NCBI RefSeq assembly: GCF_000519185.1
Contig: NZ_JAFA01000027.1
Location: 48,533 to 112,532 of the forward strand
Reading direction: 5' to 3'
Length of the DNA stretch: 64,000 nucleotides
DNA from: Paraburkholderia nodosa DSM 21604
GTDB lineage: Bacteria; Pseudomonadota; Gammaproteobacteria; Burkholderiales; Burkholderiaceae
Under the pieces are notes generated by a model, which was given only the letters and a program-made list of their open reading frames with translations, was not told where the DNA came from and made no database searches. Positions within the stretch are counted from its first letter, which is position 1, and each line of letters begins with the position of its first letter. A program made the translations under genes and the position numbers. Of the stretch, positions 34,363 to 43,135 are shown one piece after another.

Positions 34363-35088
34363 ATGAACTCGAAACCGCTCCCGCACGCCGCCAACCCTGT
34401 TCGCCGTACTGCCGCCGCGCTCGTGCTCGGCGTCGCCGCCACCCTGTTCGGCGCCGCGGCGCATGCCGCTCCGATGGACTCGCTCGTCAAGAGCGTCAAG
34501 TTCGACGACGACAAGGGCGTGCAAAAAGCGCTCGCGGGCGGCATGGACCCGAACGCCACCGACGACCAGGGCATGCCGCTCCTCGTGCTCGCCGCGCGCG
34601 AGAAGTCCGACAAGGTCGGGGCGCTGCTGCTCGACAACCCGAAGACGAACATCGCCGCCGAAGACCGCGCTGGCGAAAACGCGCTGATGCTCGCCTCGCT
34701 CAACGGAGACGTGGACTTCGTGAAGCTCCTCATCACCAAGGGCGCCGAGGTCAACAAGAAGGGCTGGACGCCGCTGCACTACGCCGCCGCGAACGGCAAC
34801 GACGACGTCGCGAAGCTGCTGATCGGCTATTCGGCCGACGTCAACGCGCTGTCGCCCAACGGCACGACGCCGCTCATGATGGCCGCGCGCGGCGACCATC
34901 TCACGACGCTCCAGATGCTGCTCGAGCACGGCGCGACGCTTGGCGCGAAGAACCAGATCGGCATGACGGCGCTCGATTTCGCGCGCCAGTACAAGGCGCC
35001 GGACGCGATCAAGGACCTCACGGCGCGCATGACCCAGGCTGGCCTCTCCACGGCGAGCCCGGCAGCGCCGCAAAACAGTGCAAAATAA
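34363..35088 (+). CDS. Exported ankyrin-repeat protein
   Basis: A 241-residue protein with a Sec signal (Arg-rich start, hydrophobic core, cleavage near AAHAAPM at about 35). About five ankyrin repeats follow, seen as the spaced motifs GMPLLVLAAREKSDKV, GENALMLASLNGD, GWTPLHYAAANGNDD and GTTPLMMAARGDHL. The C-terminal 25 residues are Ala/Ser-rich. Ankyrin repeats mediate protein contacts, so a periplasmic binding or protective role is likely but the partner is unknown. It is preceded by a short AT-rich promoter-like stretch. Confidence 0.88.
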   Translation: MNSKPLPHAANPVRRTAAALVLGVAATLFGAAAHAAPMDSLVKSVKFDDDKGVQKALAGGMDPNATDDQGMPLLVLAAREKSDKVGALLLDNPKTNIAAEDRAGENALMLASLNGDVDFVKLLITKGAEVNKKGWTPLHYAAANGNDDVAKLLIGYSADVNALSPNGTTPLMMAARGDHLTTLQMLLEHGATLGAKNQIGMTALDFARQYKAPDAIKDLTARMTQAGLSTASPAAPQNSAK

Positions 35089-35173
35089 TGGGGATGAAGA
35101 CGGCCGCACTGGACCAACGCGGCCGCCCGGCGGCGCTAGATGCGCCGCTCCCCACGACAACTCAAGGAGAACC

Positions 35174-35536
35174 ATGCTGCGGGTTCTGATCTGTGCGGGC
35201 GCGATGGCGTTGCCGCTCTCCGCTTTCGCATTCACGGCAAGCGACCTCAACCGGCTCTGCACGAAGACGGATGTGGCTTCGCGCAGCGCGTGCGCTGCCT
35301 ATATCGAAGGTGCCGCGGACGGCATCTTCAACACCATCGACGCCATCGGCGGCACTACCGGACCGCGCGTGGGTCAATACTTCTGCCTGCCGCCCGATGC
35401 GCGCTCGGCGCAACTCACCGACGCGGTGCGCAAGTACATCGCCGACAACCCGAACGTGGCCGGCTACAACGCCAGTACCGCCATTTCGCTCGGGCTGGGC
35501 AAGGCGTTTCCCTGCAAGACCGGCAACGGCAGTTGA
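35174..35536 (+). CDS. Rap1a/Tai-family (immunity-like) exported protein
   Basis: A 120-residue protein with a signal peptide (about residues 1-20, ending SAFAF). It has the Rap1a/Tai pattern CxxYIEGAADGIFNT and four mature Cys (LCTKTD, SACAAY, YFCLPP, FPCKTG), apparently two disulfides. Named family members neutralise T6SS amidase effectors in the periplasm, but many are widespread housekeeping-like proteins. No effector gene is adjacent. A strong AAGGAGA site precedes the ATG, 85 bp after the ankyrin gene. Confidence 0.78.
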   Translation: MLRVLICAGAMALPLSAFAFTASDLNRLCTKTDVASRSACAAYIEGAADGIFNTIDAIGGTTGPRVGQYFCLPPDARSAQLTDAVRKYIADNPNVAGYNASTAISLGLGKAFPCKTGNGS

Positions 35537-35590
35537 AGCCGGCGGGTTCAAGTCGTAACCCGTAGCGCGTAGATAGACATAGCTGGAACC

Positions 35591-35620
35591 ACGGCGCGGC
35601 ACCGACCACCGCCGCGCCGT
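35591..35620 (+). terminator. Hairpin after the Rap1a/Tai-like gene
   Basis: Perfect 10-bp arms ACGGCGCGGC / GCCGCGCCGT with a 10-base loop. The following TCATCTT is only weakly T-rich. Confidence 0.5.
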
Positions 35621-35741
35621 TCATCTTCGAAGCCGCAGCGAGGCCAGCTGTCACCATCGCCGTGGCCGTCCGCGGGCCTGCGCCCGTGCCGTTTCCAGGC
35701 GTCGCCCTTTGCTCAGGATGCTCAGGAGGAACTGGCCGCAG

Positions 35742-37049
35742 ATGCCGACACTCGACGATCTCTCCCGTTTCACCGACGCGCCGCTGCAGGACTGGCTCGG
35801 CACGTTGCTCGTGAGCGCGCTCGCGCTCGTTTTCGCGTTCGGCCTGCACTGGGTCGGCGGACGCGTCTTGCTGCGCGTCGCACGCCCGTATCCGCGCGTC
35901 AGCGTGTTCCTGCGCCATATCCGCAAGCCGGCGCTCGCCGTGCTCGCCATTCTCGCGATCGAATTCGTCTGGTGGCAGGCGCCCGATACGCTCCGGCACA
36001 TCGGCGGTCTGCGCGAGCTGTGCGCGTTCGCGCTGATCGCCGCGATCACCTGGCTTTCAGTGCGCTGCGCGGCGGCGATTGGCGAGGCCATCATCGCCGC
36101 CCATCCGCTCGACATCGCCGACAACCTCCAGGCCCGCCGCATCCACACTCAGGCCCGCGTGCTCGCGCGCACGGTGATGGTGCTCATCATCATCGTGGGC
36201 GTGGGCTCGGCGCTCATGACCTTCCCGAACGTGAGGCAGATCGGCGCGAGCCTGCTGGCTTCGGCTGGTGTTGCCGGTCTCGTTGCCGGTATCGCGGCAC
36301 GCCCCGTGCTAGGGAATCTGATTGCCGGTTTGCAGATCGCGCTCTCGCAGCCGATCCGGCTCGACGACGTGGTCGTGATCCAGGGCGAGTGGGGGCGCAT
36401 CGAGGAAATTACCGGCACCTATGTTTCGGTGCGGATCTGGGACCAGCGGCGGCTCATCGTGCCGCTGCAGTGGTTCATCGAGAATCCGTTCGCGAACTGG
36501 ACGCGCAGCAGCTCGCAGATCATCGGCACGGTGTTTCTGTGGCTCGACTACCGCATGCCGCTCGCGCCGCTGCGCGAGGCGCTCGCGCGCATCGTCGACG
36601 GCGCGCCCGAATGGGACCGCCGCGTGCAGGTTTTACAGGTCACCGACGCCAACGAGCGCGCGATGCAGGTGCGCGTGCTGGTGAGTTCGCGCGACTCGGG
36701 CCTGAACTTCGATTTGCGCTGCCGCGTGCGCGAAGGGCTGCTCGATTTCGTCAACGAGCACTATCCGCAGTTCCTGCCGCGCGCACGCGCCGAGGTTTCG
36801 GCGGAGCTCGAAAGCAGCACCGGGGAACTGCCGTCCTTCGTACGGCGCCCGGCGCGGCAGGCGGCGGCGAGCACGGCGGCACATACTGAGGCGGATCCCG
36901 TGACGGGCACGCGCGTGCCGGGGGACGGCGAGGAGCTGGAGACGCACCGCCCGGTGCGGCCGGCGTCCGAAGCGGCTAAGGGAGAGGACGCAGCGCAAGC
37001 CAATGACGCCCGCGAGCCGGCAACTGAAAGCCGCCGCGCCAATAGTTGA
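35742..37049 (+). CDS. MscS-family mechanosensitive channel
   Basis: Small-conductance channel that releases solutes on hypo-osmotic shock. At 435 residues it has several hydrophobic helices in the first 180. The pore helix and beta domain are read from GVAGLVAGIAARPVLGNLIA, IALSQPIRLDDVV, GRIEEITGTYVSVRIWD and WFIENPFANWTR. A polar tail of about 70 residues, rich in Glu, Ala and Arg, follows the cytoplasmic vestibule. The ATG at 35742 is preceded by AGGAGGA 11 bases upstream. It is 45 bp upstream of otsA. Confidence 0.92.
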   Translation: MPTLDDLSRFTDAPLQDWLGTLLVSALALVFAFGLHWVGGRVLLRVARPYPRVSVFLRHIRKPALAVLAILAIEFVWWQAPDTLRHIGGLRELCAFALIAAITWLSVRCAAAIGEAIIAAHPLDIADNLQARRIHTQARVLARTVMVLIIIVGVGSALMTFPNVRQIGASLLASAGVAGLVAGIAARPVLGNLIAGLQIALSQPIRLDDVVVIQGEWGRIEEITGTYVSVRIWDQRRLIVPLQWFIENPFANWTRSSSQIIGTVFLWLDYRMPLAPLREALARIVDGAPEWDRRVQVLQVTDANERAMQVRVLVSSRDSGLNFDLRCRVREGLLDFVNEHYPQFLPRARAEVSAELESSTGELPSFVRRPARQAAASTAAHTEADPVTGTRVPGDGEELETHRPVRPASEAAKGEDAAQANDAREPATESRRANS

Positions 37050-37094
37050 TAACCGCTGATAGCGGTCGTGAGGGAAAGGAGGAGGAACAGCAAG

Positions 37095-38501
37095 ATGGGC
37101 AGACTGATAGTCGTCTCGAACCGCGTGGCGACGCCGACGGAGACCAAGGGCTCGGCAGGCGGCCTCGCAGTCGGCGTATTCGGCGCGCTGAAGGACGCGG
37201 GCGGCGTGTGGTTCGGCTGGAGCGGCGACGTGGTGAGCGAGACGGTGGCGAACGCGGGGCCGACGCTCGTCGAAGAAGGCCACGTCACCTTTGCGACCGT
37301 CGGCCTCACGCGCAAGGACTACGATCAGTACTACCGCGGATTCTCGAACGCCACGCTCTGGCCGGTCTTCCACTACCGCAACGACCTCGCGCGCTACGAG
37401 CGCGACGAATACGCGGGCTACCGCCGCGTGAACGCGTGGCTCGCGCACAAGCTCATGAAGCTGGTCCACCCGGACGACAACATCTGGGTCCACGACTATC
37501 ACCTGATTCCGTTCGCCGAGGCGCTGCGCTCGGAAGGCGTGCGCAACCGCATCGGCTTTTTCCTGCATATTCCGTTTCCTTCACCGCAGGTGCTGCAGAC
37601 CATTCCGCCGCACGACGAACTCGTCAGGTCGCTGTGCTGTTATGACCTGCTAGGCTTCCAGACGCAGAACGACCAGCAGGCGTTCCACGACTACATCGCG
37701 CGCGAGGCGCGCGGCAAGGTCAGCGAGCGCGTCGGCAATCCGGAGCACGGCGAGGTCGAGGCGTATGGCCGCAAGCTGCGCACGGGGGTCTACCGCATCG
37801 GCGTGTTTCCGGACGAGATCGCCGAGCAGGCCGCACGTTATGAAAGCCGCCAGCACGTGCTCGACCTCAAGCAGAGTCTGGAAGGGCGCAAGCTCATCAT
37901 GAGCGTGGACCGGCTCGACTATTCGAAGGGTCTCGTCGAGCGTTTCCATGCGTTCGAGCAGTTGCTGGAAACGTCGCCCGAATGGCGCGGCAAGGTCACG
38001 CTCGTGCAGATCGCGCCGCCGACACGCTCGGATGTCGCGAGCTACAAGGTGATACGCGAGGAGCTGGAGCGCGAGGCCGGGCGCATCAACGGCCGCTACT
38101 CGGGCCTCGATTACACGCCGATCCGCTATCTGAGCCAGCAGTACGACCGCTGGAAGCTGATGTCGCTCTTTCGCGAGTCGCAGATCGGCTACGTGACGCC
38201 GCTGCACGACGGCATGAACCTCGTCGCCAAGGAGTATGTGGCCGCGCAGAATCCGAACGATCCGGGCGTGCTCGTGCTGTCGATCTTCGCGGGCGCGGCG
38301 GCCGAACTCTCGGGCGCATTGCTCGTGAATCCTCATGATGCGACCGGCATGTCGGAGGCGCTGGAACGCGCGCTCTCGATGCCGCTCGAAGAGCGCCAGG
38401 CGCGCTACCAGACCAACATGGAGGCGCTCAGACGCAACGATCTCGGCGTCTGGCGAGACACCTTCCTGCGCGATCTCGCGGCGGTGCCCCAGCCGCGCTG
38501 A
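37095..38501 (+). CDS. otsA: Alpha,alpha-trehalose-phosphate synthase (UDP-forming)
   Basis: Joins UDP-glucose and glucose 6-phosphate to trehalose 6-phosphate. At 468 residues it has GT20 motifs: the N-terminal SNRVATPTETKGSAGGLAVG, WVHDYHLIPFAEALR, GFFLHIPFPSPQ, SVDRLDYSKGLVERFHAFE and LHDGMNLVAKEYVAAQ. The ATG at 37095 follows a GGAGGA site. The matching phosphatase otsB is not in this window. The directly upstream MscS gene suggests one osmotic-response transcript. Confidence 0.97.
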   Translation: MGRLIVVSNRVATPTETKGSAGGLAVGVFGALKDAGGVWFGWSGDVVSETVANAGPTLVEEGHVTFATVGLTRKDYDQYYRGFSNATLWPVFHYRNDLARYERDEYAGYRRVNAWLAHKLMKLVHPDDNIWVHDYHLIPFAEALRSEGVRNRIGFFLHIPFPSPQVLQTIPPHDELVRSLCCYDLLGFQTQNDQQAFHDYIAREARGKVSERVGNPEHGEVEAYGRKLRTGVYRIGVFPDEIAEQAARYESRQHVLDLKQSLEGRKLIMSVDRLDYSKGLVERFHAFEQLLETSPEWRGKVTLVQIAPPTRSDVASYKVIREELEREAGRINGRYSGLDYTPIRYLSQQYDRWKLMSLFRESQIGYVTPLHDGMNLVAKEYVAAQNPNDPGVLVLSIFAGAAAELSGALLVNPHDATGMSEALERALSMPLEERQARYQTNMEALRRNDLGVWRDTFLRDLAAVPQPR

Positions 38502-38604
38502 TCGATACCGGGCATAGGCGGTTCGCGCGCCGGCACGATTGCGTATGATGCGTGGCTGATCCAGGCACCCGCCGCGCAACTGCCACGCAACCCCGCGCAC
38601 CTCC

Positions 38605-39771
38605 ATGCTGACTACACTCGCAATCGCCAACTACCGCTCGCTGCGCGAGCTTATCGTGCCGCTCGGTGCGCTCAATGTCGTGACCGGTCCGAACGGCAGT
38701 GGCAAGTCGAATCTCTATCGCGCGTTGCGTCTGCTAGCGCTCACCGCGCGCGGCGGCGTGATTCCGTCGCTGGCGCGCGAGGGCGGCCTGCAATCCACGC
38801 TGTGGGCGGGCCCGGAGCGCTTCTCGCGCGCGGTCGCGGCGGGGGAATACGCGGTACAGGGCACGGTGCGCAAGGATGCGGTGAGCCTGCGCCTGGGCTT
38901 CGCGGGCGACGCCTTCGGTTACGCGATCGATCTGGGATTGCCGCTGCCTTCGTCCACTTCGCAGTTTTCGCTCGACCCGGTGATCAAACGCGAGTGCATC
39001 TGGAGCGGGCCGATCCTGCGGCCCTCAGCGTTGCTCGTGGACCGCCAGGGGCCGATGATCCGCATCCGCGACGCCTCGGGCGAGTGGACGACACTCGCGC
39101 AGCCCGTGGCGAGCTTCGACAGCATGATGACCGAGTACGCCGACCCGCGCAGCGCGCCCGAAATGATCGCCGTGCGCGAGCAGATTCGCTCGTGGCGCTT
39201 CTACGACCACTTCCGCACGGACGAGCACGCGAGCGCGCGCCAGGTGCAGATCGGCACACATTCGCCAGTGCTCGCCGACGACGGCGCAAACCTCGCCGCC
39301 GCGCTGCAGACGATCCGCGAGATCGGCGACGGCGAGGCGCTCGATACCGCCATCGGCGACGCCTTTCCGGGCGCGCGCGTCGAAATCGTGAATCACGAAG
39401 GCCGTTTCGAGGTGGCGCTGCGCCAGGAGGGGCTATTGCGGCCGCTGCGCGGCGCGGAACTGTCGGACGGCACCTTGCGCTACCTGCTGCTCGCGGCGGC
39501 GCTGCTGAGCCCGCGGCCGCCCGGCCTGCTGGTGCTCGACGAGCCCGAGACGAGCCTGCATCCGGACCTGCTGCCGTCGCTCGCGCGGCTCATCGCGCGG
39601 GCGTCGCTGCACTCGCAGGTCATCGTCGTCTCGCACGCGGCGCGGCTCGTGGCGGCGCTGGAGCGCGAGGCCGGCAGCCAGTCGGTCGTGCTCGAACGGC
39701 GCCTCGGCGCAACCGGGTTCGCCGATCCGGACACGCTCGAGGTGCCGGCCTGGAAATGGCCCGCCAGGTAG
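38605..39771 (+). CDS. AAA/ABC-type ATPase (COG4637-like, RecF/SMC-fold)
   Basis: A 388-residue predicted ATPase with Walker A GPNGSGKSN at about 28-36, signature-like LSDGTLRYLLLAAALL, Walker B LLVLDEPETSLHPDLL near 309 and a switch-like SHAARLV. The arrangement is that of SMC/RecF-type ATPases, with a short central insertion in place of a long coiled coil. There is no nuclease domain (TOPRIM) or partner gene beside it, so neither an OLD-type defence role nor repair can be claimed. It is a single gene 103 bp after otsA. Confidence 0.82.
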   Translation: MLTTLAIANYRSLRELIVPLGALNVVTGPNGSGKSNLYRALRLLALTARGGVIPSLAREGGLQSTLWAGPERFSRAVAAGEYAVQGTVRKDAVSLRLGFAGDAFGYAIDLGLPLPSSTSQFSLDPVIKRECIWSGPILRPSALLVDRQGPMIRIRDASGEWTTLAQPVASFDSMMTEYADPRSAPEMIAVREQIRSWRFYDHFRTDEHASARQVQIGTHSPVLADDGANLAAALQTIREIGDGEALDTAIGDAFPGARVEIVNHEGRFEVALRQEGLLRPLRGAELSDGTLRYLLLAAALLSPRPPGLLVLDEPETSLHPDLLPSLARLIARASLHSQVIVVSHAARLVAALEREAGSQSVVLERRLGATGFADPDTLEVPAWKWPAR

Positions 39772-40024
39772 GCCGGTAGGGCAAACGCAGGGGTTGTTTC
39801 GGCATGTAACACCGTATAGAAATTGAAAGACTGGCGGCGCGCGCGCCCGGCTTGCCGAATAATGGGACAACTGCTGCGTCGCCGCTGGCCGCCAGGACCC
39901 GACCCCGCATGAATCGATGCGAATCCGTGCTAACCCGAAGGAAGCCCGGAGCGCCGGACGCCTGGCTTAGAATGACCGGCACCGCAAGAACGGGCAACGC
40001 GGCCCCGTTTCCTGGAGAGACTCG

Positions 40025-41092
40025 ATGAGAATTGCGCAGATCGCCCCGCTGACCGAATCGGTCCCGCCGAAGCTCTATGGCGGCACCGAGCGCGCCGTGT
40101 CGTATATCACCGAAGCGCTGGTCGAACTCGGGCACGACGTCACGCTGTTCGCGAGCGGCGATTCGCTCACGAGCGCGAAGCTCGAGCCCGTGTGGCCCCG
40201 TGCGCTGCGGCTCGACCCCGGCATCCGCGACCGCATTGCACCGCACATGCTCCTCATGGAAATGGTGCGCCGCCAGGCCGACCAGTTCGACGTGTTGCAT
40301 TTCCATATGGACTACTACTCGTTTTCGGTGTTCAAGCGCCAGGAAACGCCGTTCGTGACGACGCTGCATGGCCGTCTCGACCTGCCCGAGCAGCAGCCGG
40401 TCTTCGATACGTTCAACACCGCGCCCGTCATCTCGATCTCGAATGCACAGCGCCAGCCCATGCCGCAGGCGCGCTGGCTGCGCACCGTCTACCACGGCCT
40501 GCCCGAGGCGCTCTACACGCCGCAGCCCGTCGAGCCGCGCTATCTTGCGTTTCTCGGCCGTATTTCGCCTGAAAAACGCGTCGACACGGCGATACGCATT
40601 GCCGGGCGCTGCGGGCTGCCCATCCGGATCGCCGCGAAGGTCGACGAAGCCGACCGCGAGTATTTCGAGCGCGACATCAAGCCGTTGCTTGCGCTGCCGC
40701 ACGTCGAGTACGTGGGCGAGATCAACGATAGCCAGAAGGCCGAATTCCTCTCCGGCGCCCATGCGCTGCTGTTCCCGATCGACTGGCCGGAGCCGTTCGG
40801 CCTCGTGATGATCGAGGCGATGGCGTGCGGCACGCCGGTGATCGCGTTCAATCGCGGCGCGGTGCCGGAGGTGGTGGAAGAGGGCGTGACGGGCTTTATC
40901 GTCGAGGACGAGATCGGCGCCGTGGCGGCGGTGAACCGCATCGCGCGCGTTCCGCGCGCCGGCGTGCGGCGCCGCTTCGAAGAGCGTTTCACCTCGCACC
41001 GCATGGCGCAGGAGTACGTGCAGGCGTATGAGGCGGTGATTCGCGCGAACAAGCGCTCGCGCTTCAAGGTGATCGATACGTCCGCGAGCTGA
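40025..41092 (+). CDS. GT4-family glycosyltransferase
   Basis: A 355-residue GT-B fold enzyme. The N-terminal acceptor side starts MRIAQIAPLTESVPPKLYGG, then GTERAVSYI. The donor side has GRISPEKRVDTAIRIA and the nucleotide-sugar motif PEPFGLVMIEAMACGTPVI. A GAVPEVVEEGVTGF loop completes the family. Probable roles are exopolysaccharide or glycolipid building; donor and acceptor are unknown. It stands alone, with a 253-bp upstream gap and CTGGAGAG near the start. It is convergent with the SYLF gene by 23 bp. Confidence 0.9.
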   Translation: MRIAQIAPLTESVPPKLYGGTERAVSYITEALVELGHDVTLFASGDSLTSAKLEPVWPRALRLDPGIRDRIAPHMLLMEMVRRQADQFDVLHFHMDYYSFSVFKRQETPFVTTLHGRLDLPEQQPVFDTFNTAPVISISNAQRQPMPQARWLRTVYHGLPEALYTPQPVEPRYLAFLGRISPEKRVDTAIRIAGRCGLPIRIAAKVDEADREYFERDIKPLLALPHVEYVGEINDSQKAEFLSGAHALLFPIDWPEPFGLVMIEAMACGTPVIAFNRGAVPEVVEEGVTGFIVEDEIGAVAAVNRIARVPRAGVRRRFEERFTSHRMAQEYVQAYEAVIRANKRSRFKVIDTSAS

Positions 41093-41115
41093 GCACGCGG
41101 ACGCTCGCGCTGCGC

Positions 41116-41703
41116 TTAGAGGTCGAGCTTCGTGATCTTCGTGCCGCCGAGCGAGAGGTCGCCGATCAGCCCGCTGTTGGTGAGCACGAAGACCTGCACG
41201 GGCTTGGTAGCCGTGGTGGTGTCGATCGAGCCGTTCGCGCCGACCTTCACGAGCGCGACCGATGCGTCGCCGCCTGCCGACCAGCCGCTCGAATTGCGGA
41301 ATTTCGCCAGCGCGTCTTCGGTCATGAAGAGATAGATGACGGACTTCGACTGCACGCCTAGCGTTGCGCCGACCGAAGCCGACGACGTGCTGTAGAAGCC
41401 GACCGTGCTGCCGCCCACGCGCAGCGCGCCGTCGCCGTGTTCGCCGCCGACGCCGATGCCCGCCTGGATCACACGCGGAAACACGAGAATGCCGCGAGCC
41501 TTGCCGACCAGCTCGCGCGAGCCCGGAACGGTCTGATAGAGGCGCGACAGGGTGGCGTCGACGTCGGAGTTGATTGACTGGGCGCGCGACGCGTCGGTCG
41601 CGGCGTTGGGGGCCTGGCTGCCGGTGGTGGTGCAGCCCGAGAGTGCCGCGACGCCGACGGCGATTGCGACAGAAGCCTTCAAAAGCATGCGAGATGCGGT
41701 CAT
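41116..41703 (-). CDS. SYLF/YSC84-domain lipoprotein
   Basis: A 195-residue lipoprotein with lipobox LSGC near residue 23. The YSC84/SYLF domain is read from ARGILVFPRVIQAGIGVGG, GALRVGGSTVGFYSTSSAS and SVIYLFMTEDALAKFRNS, with VFVLTNSGLIGDLSLGGTKI closing it. Family proteins bind lipids and are often general-stress or osmotically induced. The ATG at 41703 is the sensible start, because translation further upstream lacks a signal peptide. Confidence 0.9.
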   Translation of the reverse strand: MTASRMLLKASVAIAVGVAALSGCTTTGSQAPNAATDASRAQSINSDVDATLSRLYQTVPGSRELVGKARGILVFPRVIQAGIGVGGEHGDGALRVGGSTVGFYSTSSASVGATLGVQSKSVIYLFMTEDALAKFRNSSGWSAGGDASVALVKVGANGSIDTTTATKPVQVFVLTNSGLIGDLSLGGTKITKLDL

Positions 41704-41830
41704 CTTGTTCTCCGTTCTTGTTGCCGGGCGCCGCGATGCACGGCGTCCAGTCGTTATACCCGAACGTCCCGACCCGCACTTTGAGGCTGCGCAGCACAAA
41801 CGCTGCGCGCTGGAGCATGCACGAAAAGCG

Positions 41831-42274
41831 CTAGCGCTCCTGCACTGGCTTGGCCGTGGGCCGCCGCAGGGCGCGCTTCACGCCGCCGAGCAGCACGCCG
41901 ATCGCGAGCAGCACTGCAGCGGGCACGACCCAGTAACCGACGAACGCGTGCCACAAGTAGCCCGCGAGCGTCGTGCGCCGCACGGCGTATTCGTCGCGCG
42001 CTTCCTGCTGGCGCTGCGCGTTCGCCGCCAGCACCCCGGCGGGGCAGCCGGCTGCACGCGCGGTTTCGGGCGTGCCGTGGCAGCGCAGCGGGGCGCCGGC
42101 GTCGCGCTCGGCGTCGGTGAAGGTCCAGGTGGTCAGCGCGCGCTGCAAATCCGCGCGGTTATACGCCATCTCGTCCTGAACCTCGCGCACCACGACGATC
42201 ATCACCGGCACGAGCCAGAAGGTGATCACCATGAGCCAGCGGCGAAACCAGCGGTTCTTGTGTCTCCATGCCAT
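41831..42274 (-). CDS. Small two-pass membrane protein, unknown family
   Basis: A 147-residue protein with one hydrophobic helix at about 14-29 (WLMVITFWLVPVMIVVV) and another near the C-terminus (WVVPAAVLLAIGVLLGGV). A roughly 80-residue soluble loop between them contains two Cys (LRCHG and AGCPAG). The topology suggests a periplasmic loop with a disulfide. The C-terminus is basic. Function is not recognisable. Confidence 0.72.
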   Translation of the reverse strand: MAWRHKNRWFRRWLMVITFWLVPVMIVVVREVQDEMAYNRADLQRALTTWTFTDAERDAGAPLRCHGTPETARAAGCPAGVLAANAQRQQEARDEYAVRRTTLAGYLWHAFVGYWVVPAAVLLAIGVLLGGVKRALRRPTAKPVQER

Positions 42275-42612
42275 CTGCGCCTCCGTTCGATGCCATGGGC
42301 ATCAACGTCAACGCGGCAGCCCGATGGCTAATGTGTGATTTCTCGGGGAGGGCCGCCGCTGCAGCCATCATAGGAGAAAAACGGCACGTCCGAACGCGGG
42401 CGATGACGCAAATCCGCGCAAACCTGCACGATTTCGCATACGTCGACGATGATTCGCACAACCGAAGACACAGGCGCGCAGAGATCGAACAACCGCTGCA
42501 ACGCACAAAACCGGCGCATAAAAAAACGCGCCACAGCAAACGCTGCGGCGCGCGGATCCTGCCGATGCGAAAGGGTGCAAAACGGTGCGGGAGGATGCCC
42601 GAACCCCTTCGC
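42275..42612. other. 338-bp gap before psiF-like gene
   Basis: It contains the terminator of the psiF-like gene (42519-42553) and the upstream region of the small membrane protein gene. A plus-strand frame overlaps it, but it continues antisense into psiF and shows no codon preference, so no gene is called. Confidence 0.6.
42519..42553 (-). terminator. Terminator of the PsiF-repeat gene
   Basis: Read on the minus strand, GC-rich arms (CGCGCCGCAGC / GCTGTGGCGCG, one mismatch) with a short loop are followed by a run of T residues. It lies about 60 bp after the stop codon. Confidence 0.75.
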
Positions 42613-42930
42613 TCAGCTCTTCGTCGAGAGGCAGGTCTTCATGAATGCCTTGCGGTCGTCGCCTTTCTTGTCGGCGGCCTGGGCGTTGCACGCCTTCATG
42701 CGCTCCTGCTGGGTCATGGTCGGAGCGGGGGCGCCGGCAGCCGAAAGGCACTGCTTCATGAATGCCTTGCGATCGTCGCCTTTCTTGTCGCCGGCCTGGG
42801 TGTTGCATGCCTTCATCTTGTTCTGCTGGCTGTTCGCCGCCGGCGCAGCGGGTGCGGCGGTCTGTGCGAACGCCGGCGCGGCCAGCGCGCCGCCCAGCAC
42901 GATTGCAGCAATGACGGATTGCATTTTCAT
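42613..42930 (-). CDS. PsiF-repeat exported protein
   Basis: A 105-residue protein with a signal peptide ending PAFAQ near residue 23. Two copies of the PsiF repeat follow, each with MKACN and GDDRKAFMKxCLS, and four Cys pair up as two CxN...C modules. PsiF is phosphate-starvation inducible in E. coli; the role of the repeat is unknown. The two repeats are nearly identical at DNA level. Confidence 0.9.
   Translation of the reverse strand: MKMQSVIAAIVLGGALAAPAFAQTAAPAAPAANSQQNKMKACNTQAGDKKGDDRKAFMKQCLSAAGAPAPTMTQQERMKACNAQAADKKGDDRKAFMKTCLSTKS
42637..42816 (-). repeat. Near-identical 63-bp direct repeats inside the psiF-like gene
   Basis: The copies 42637-42699 and 42754-42816 differ at four positions and are offset by 117 bases (39 codons). 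Confidence 0.85.
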
Positions 42931-43135
42931 CGTTCACTCCCTTGACTTTGGACGTTCTCAGTTGACGTGCGGCCCGCCGTGAATGGCCGGTGCGACTCTC
43001 GCGCGCCGCCATTATGGCAAAGCCGCCATTAAAACGACGCAGCAATGTGTTCGGTTGACGCGTGGGCTGCTGCACAATGTTCGCTATCGGCCGTCGACCC
43101 TGTCCGGCGCGGCGGCAACAGCACGGAGAACGCGG

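Noticed and set aside
35174..35536. A type VI secretion immunity locus
   Set aside because: No amidase effector, VgrG or other T6SS gene lies nearby, so only family resemblance is claimed.
38605..39771. An OLD or Gabija-like defence ATPase
   Set aside because: No TOPRIM nuclease domain and no helicase partner are present.
39620..41818. A 732-codon minus-strand frame over the GT4 glycosyltransferase
   Set aside because: It crosses real genes on the other strand, and its composition is Arg- and His-rich without motifs.
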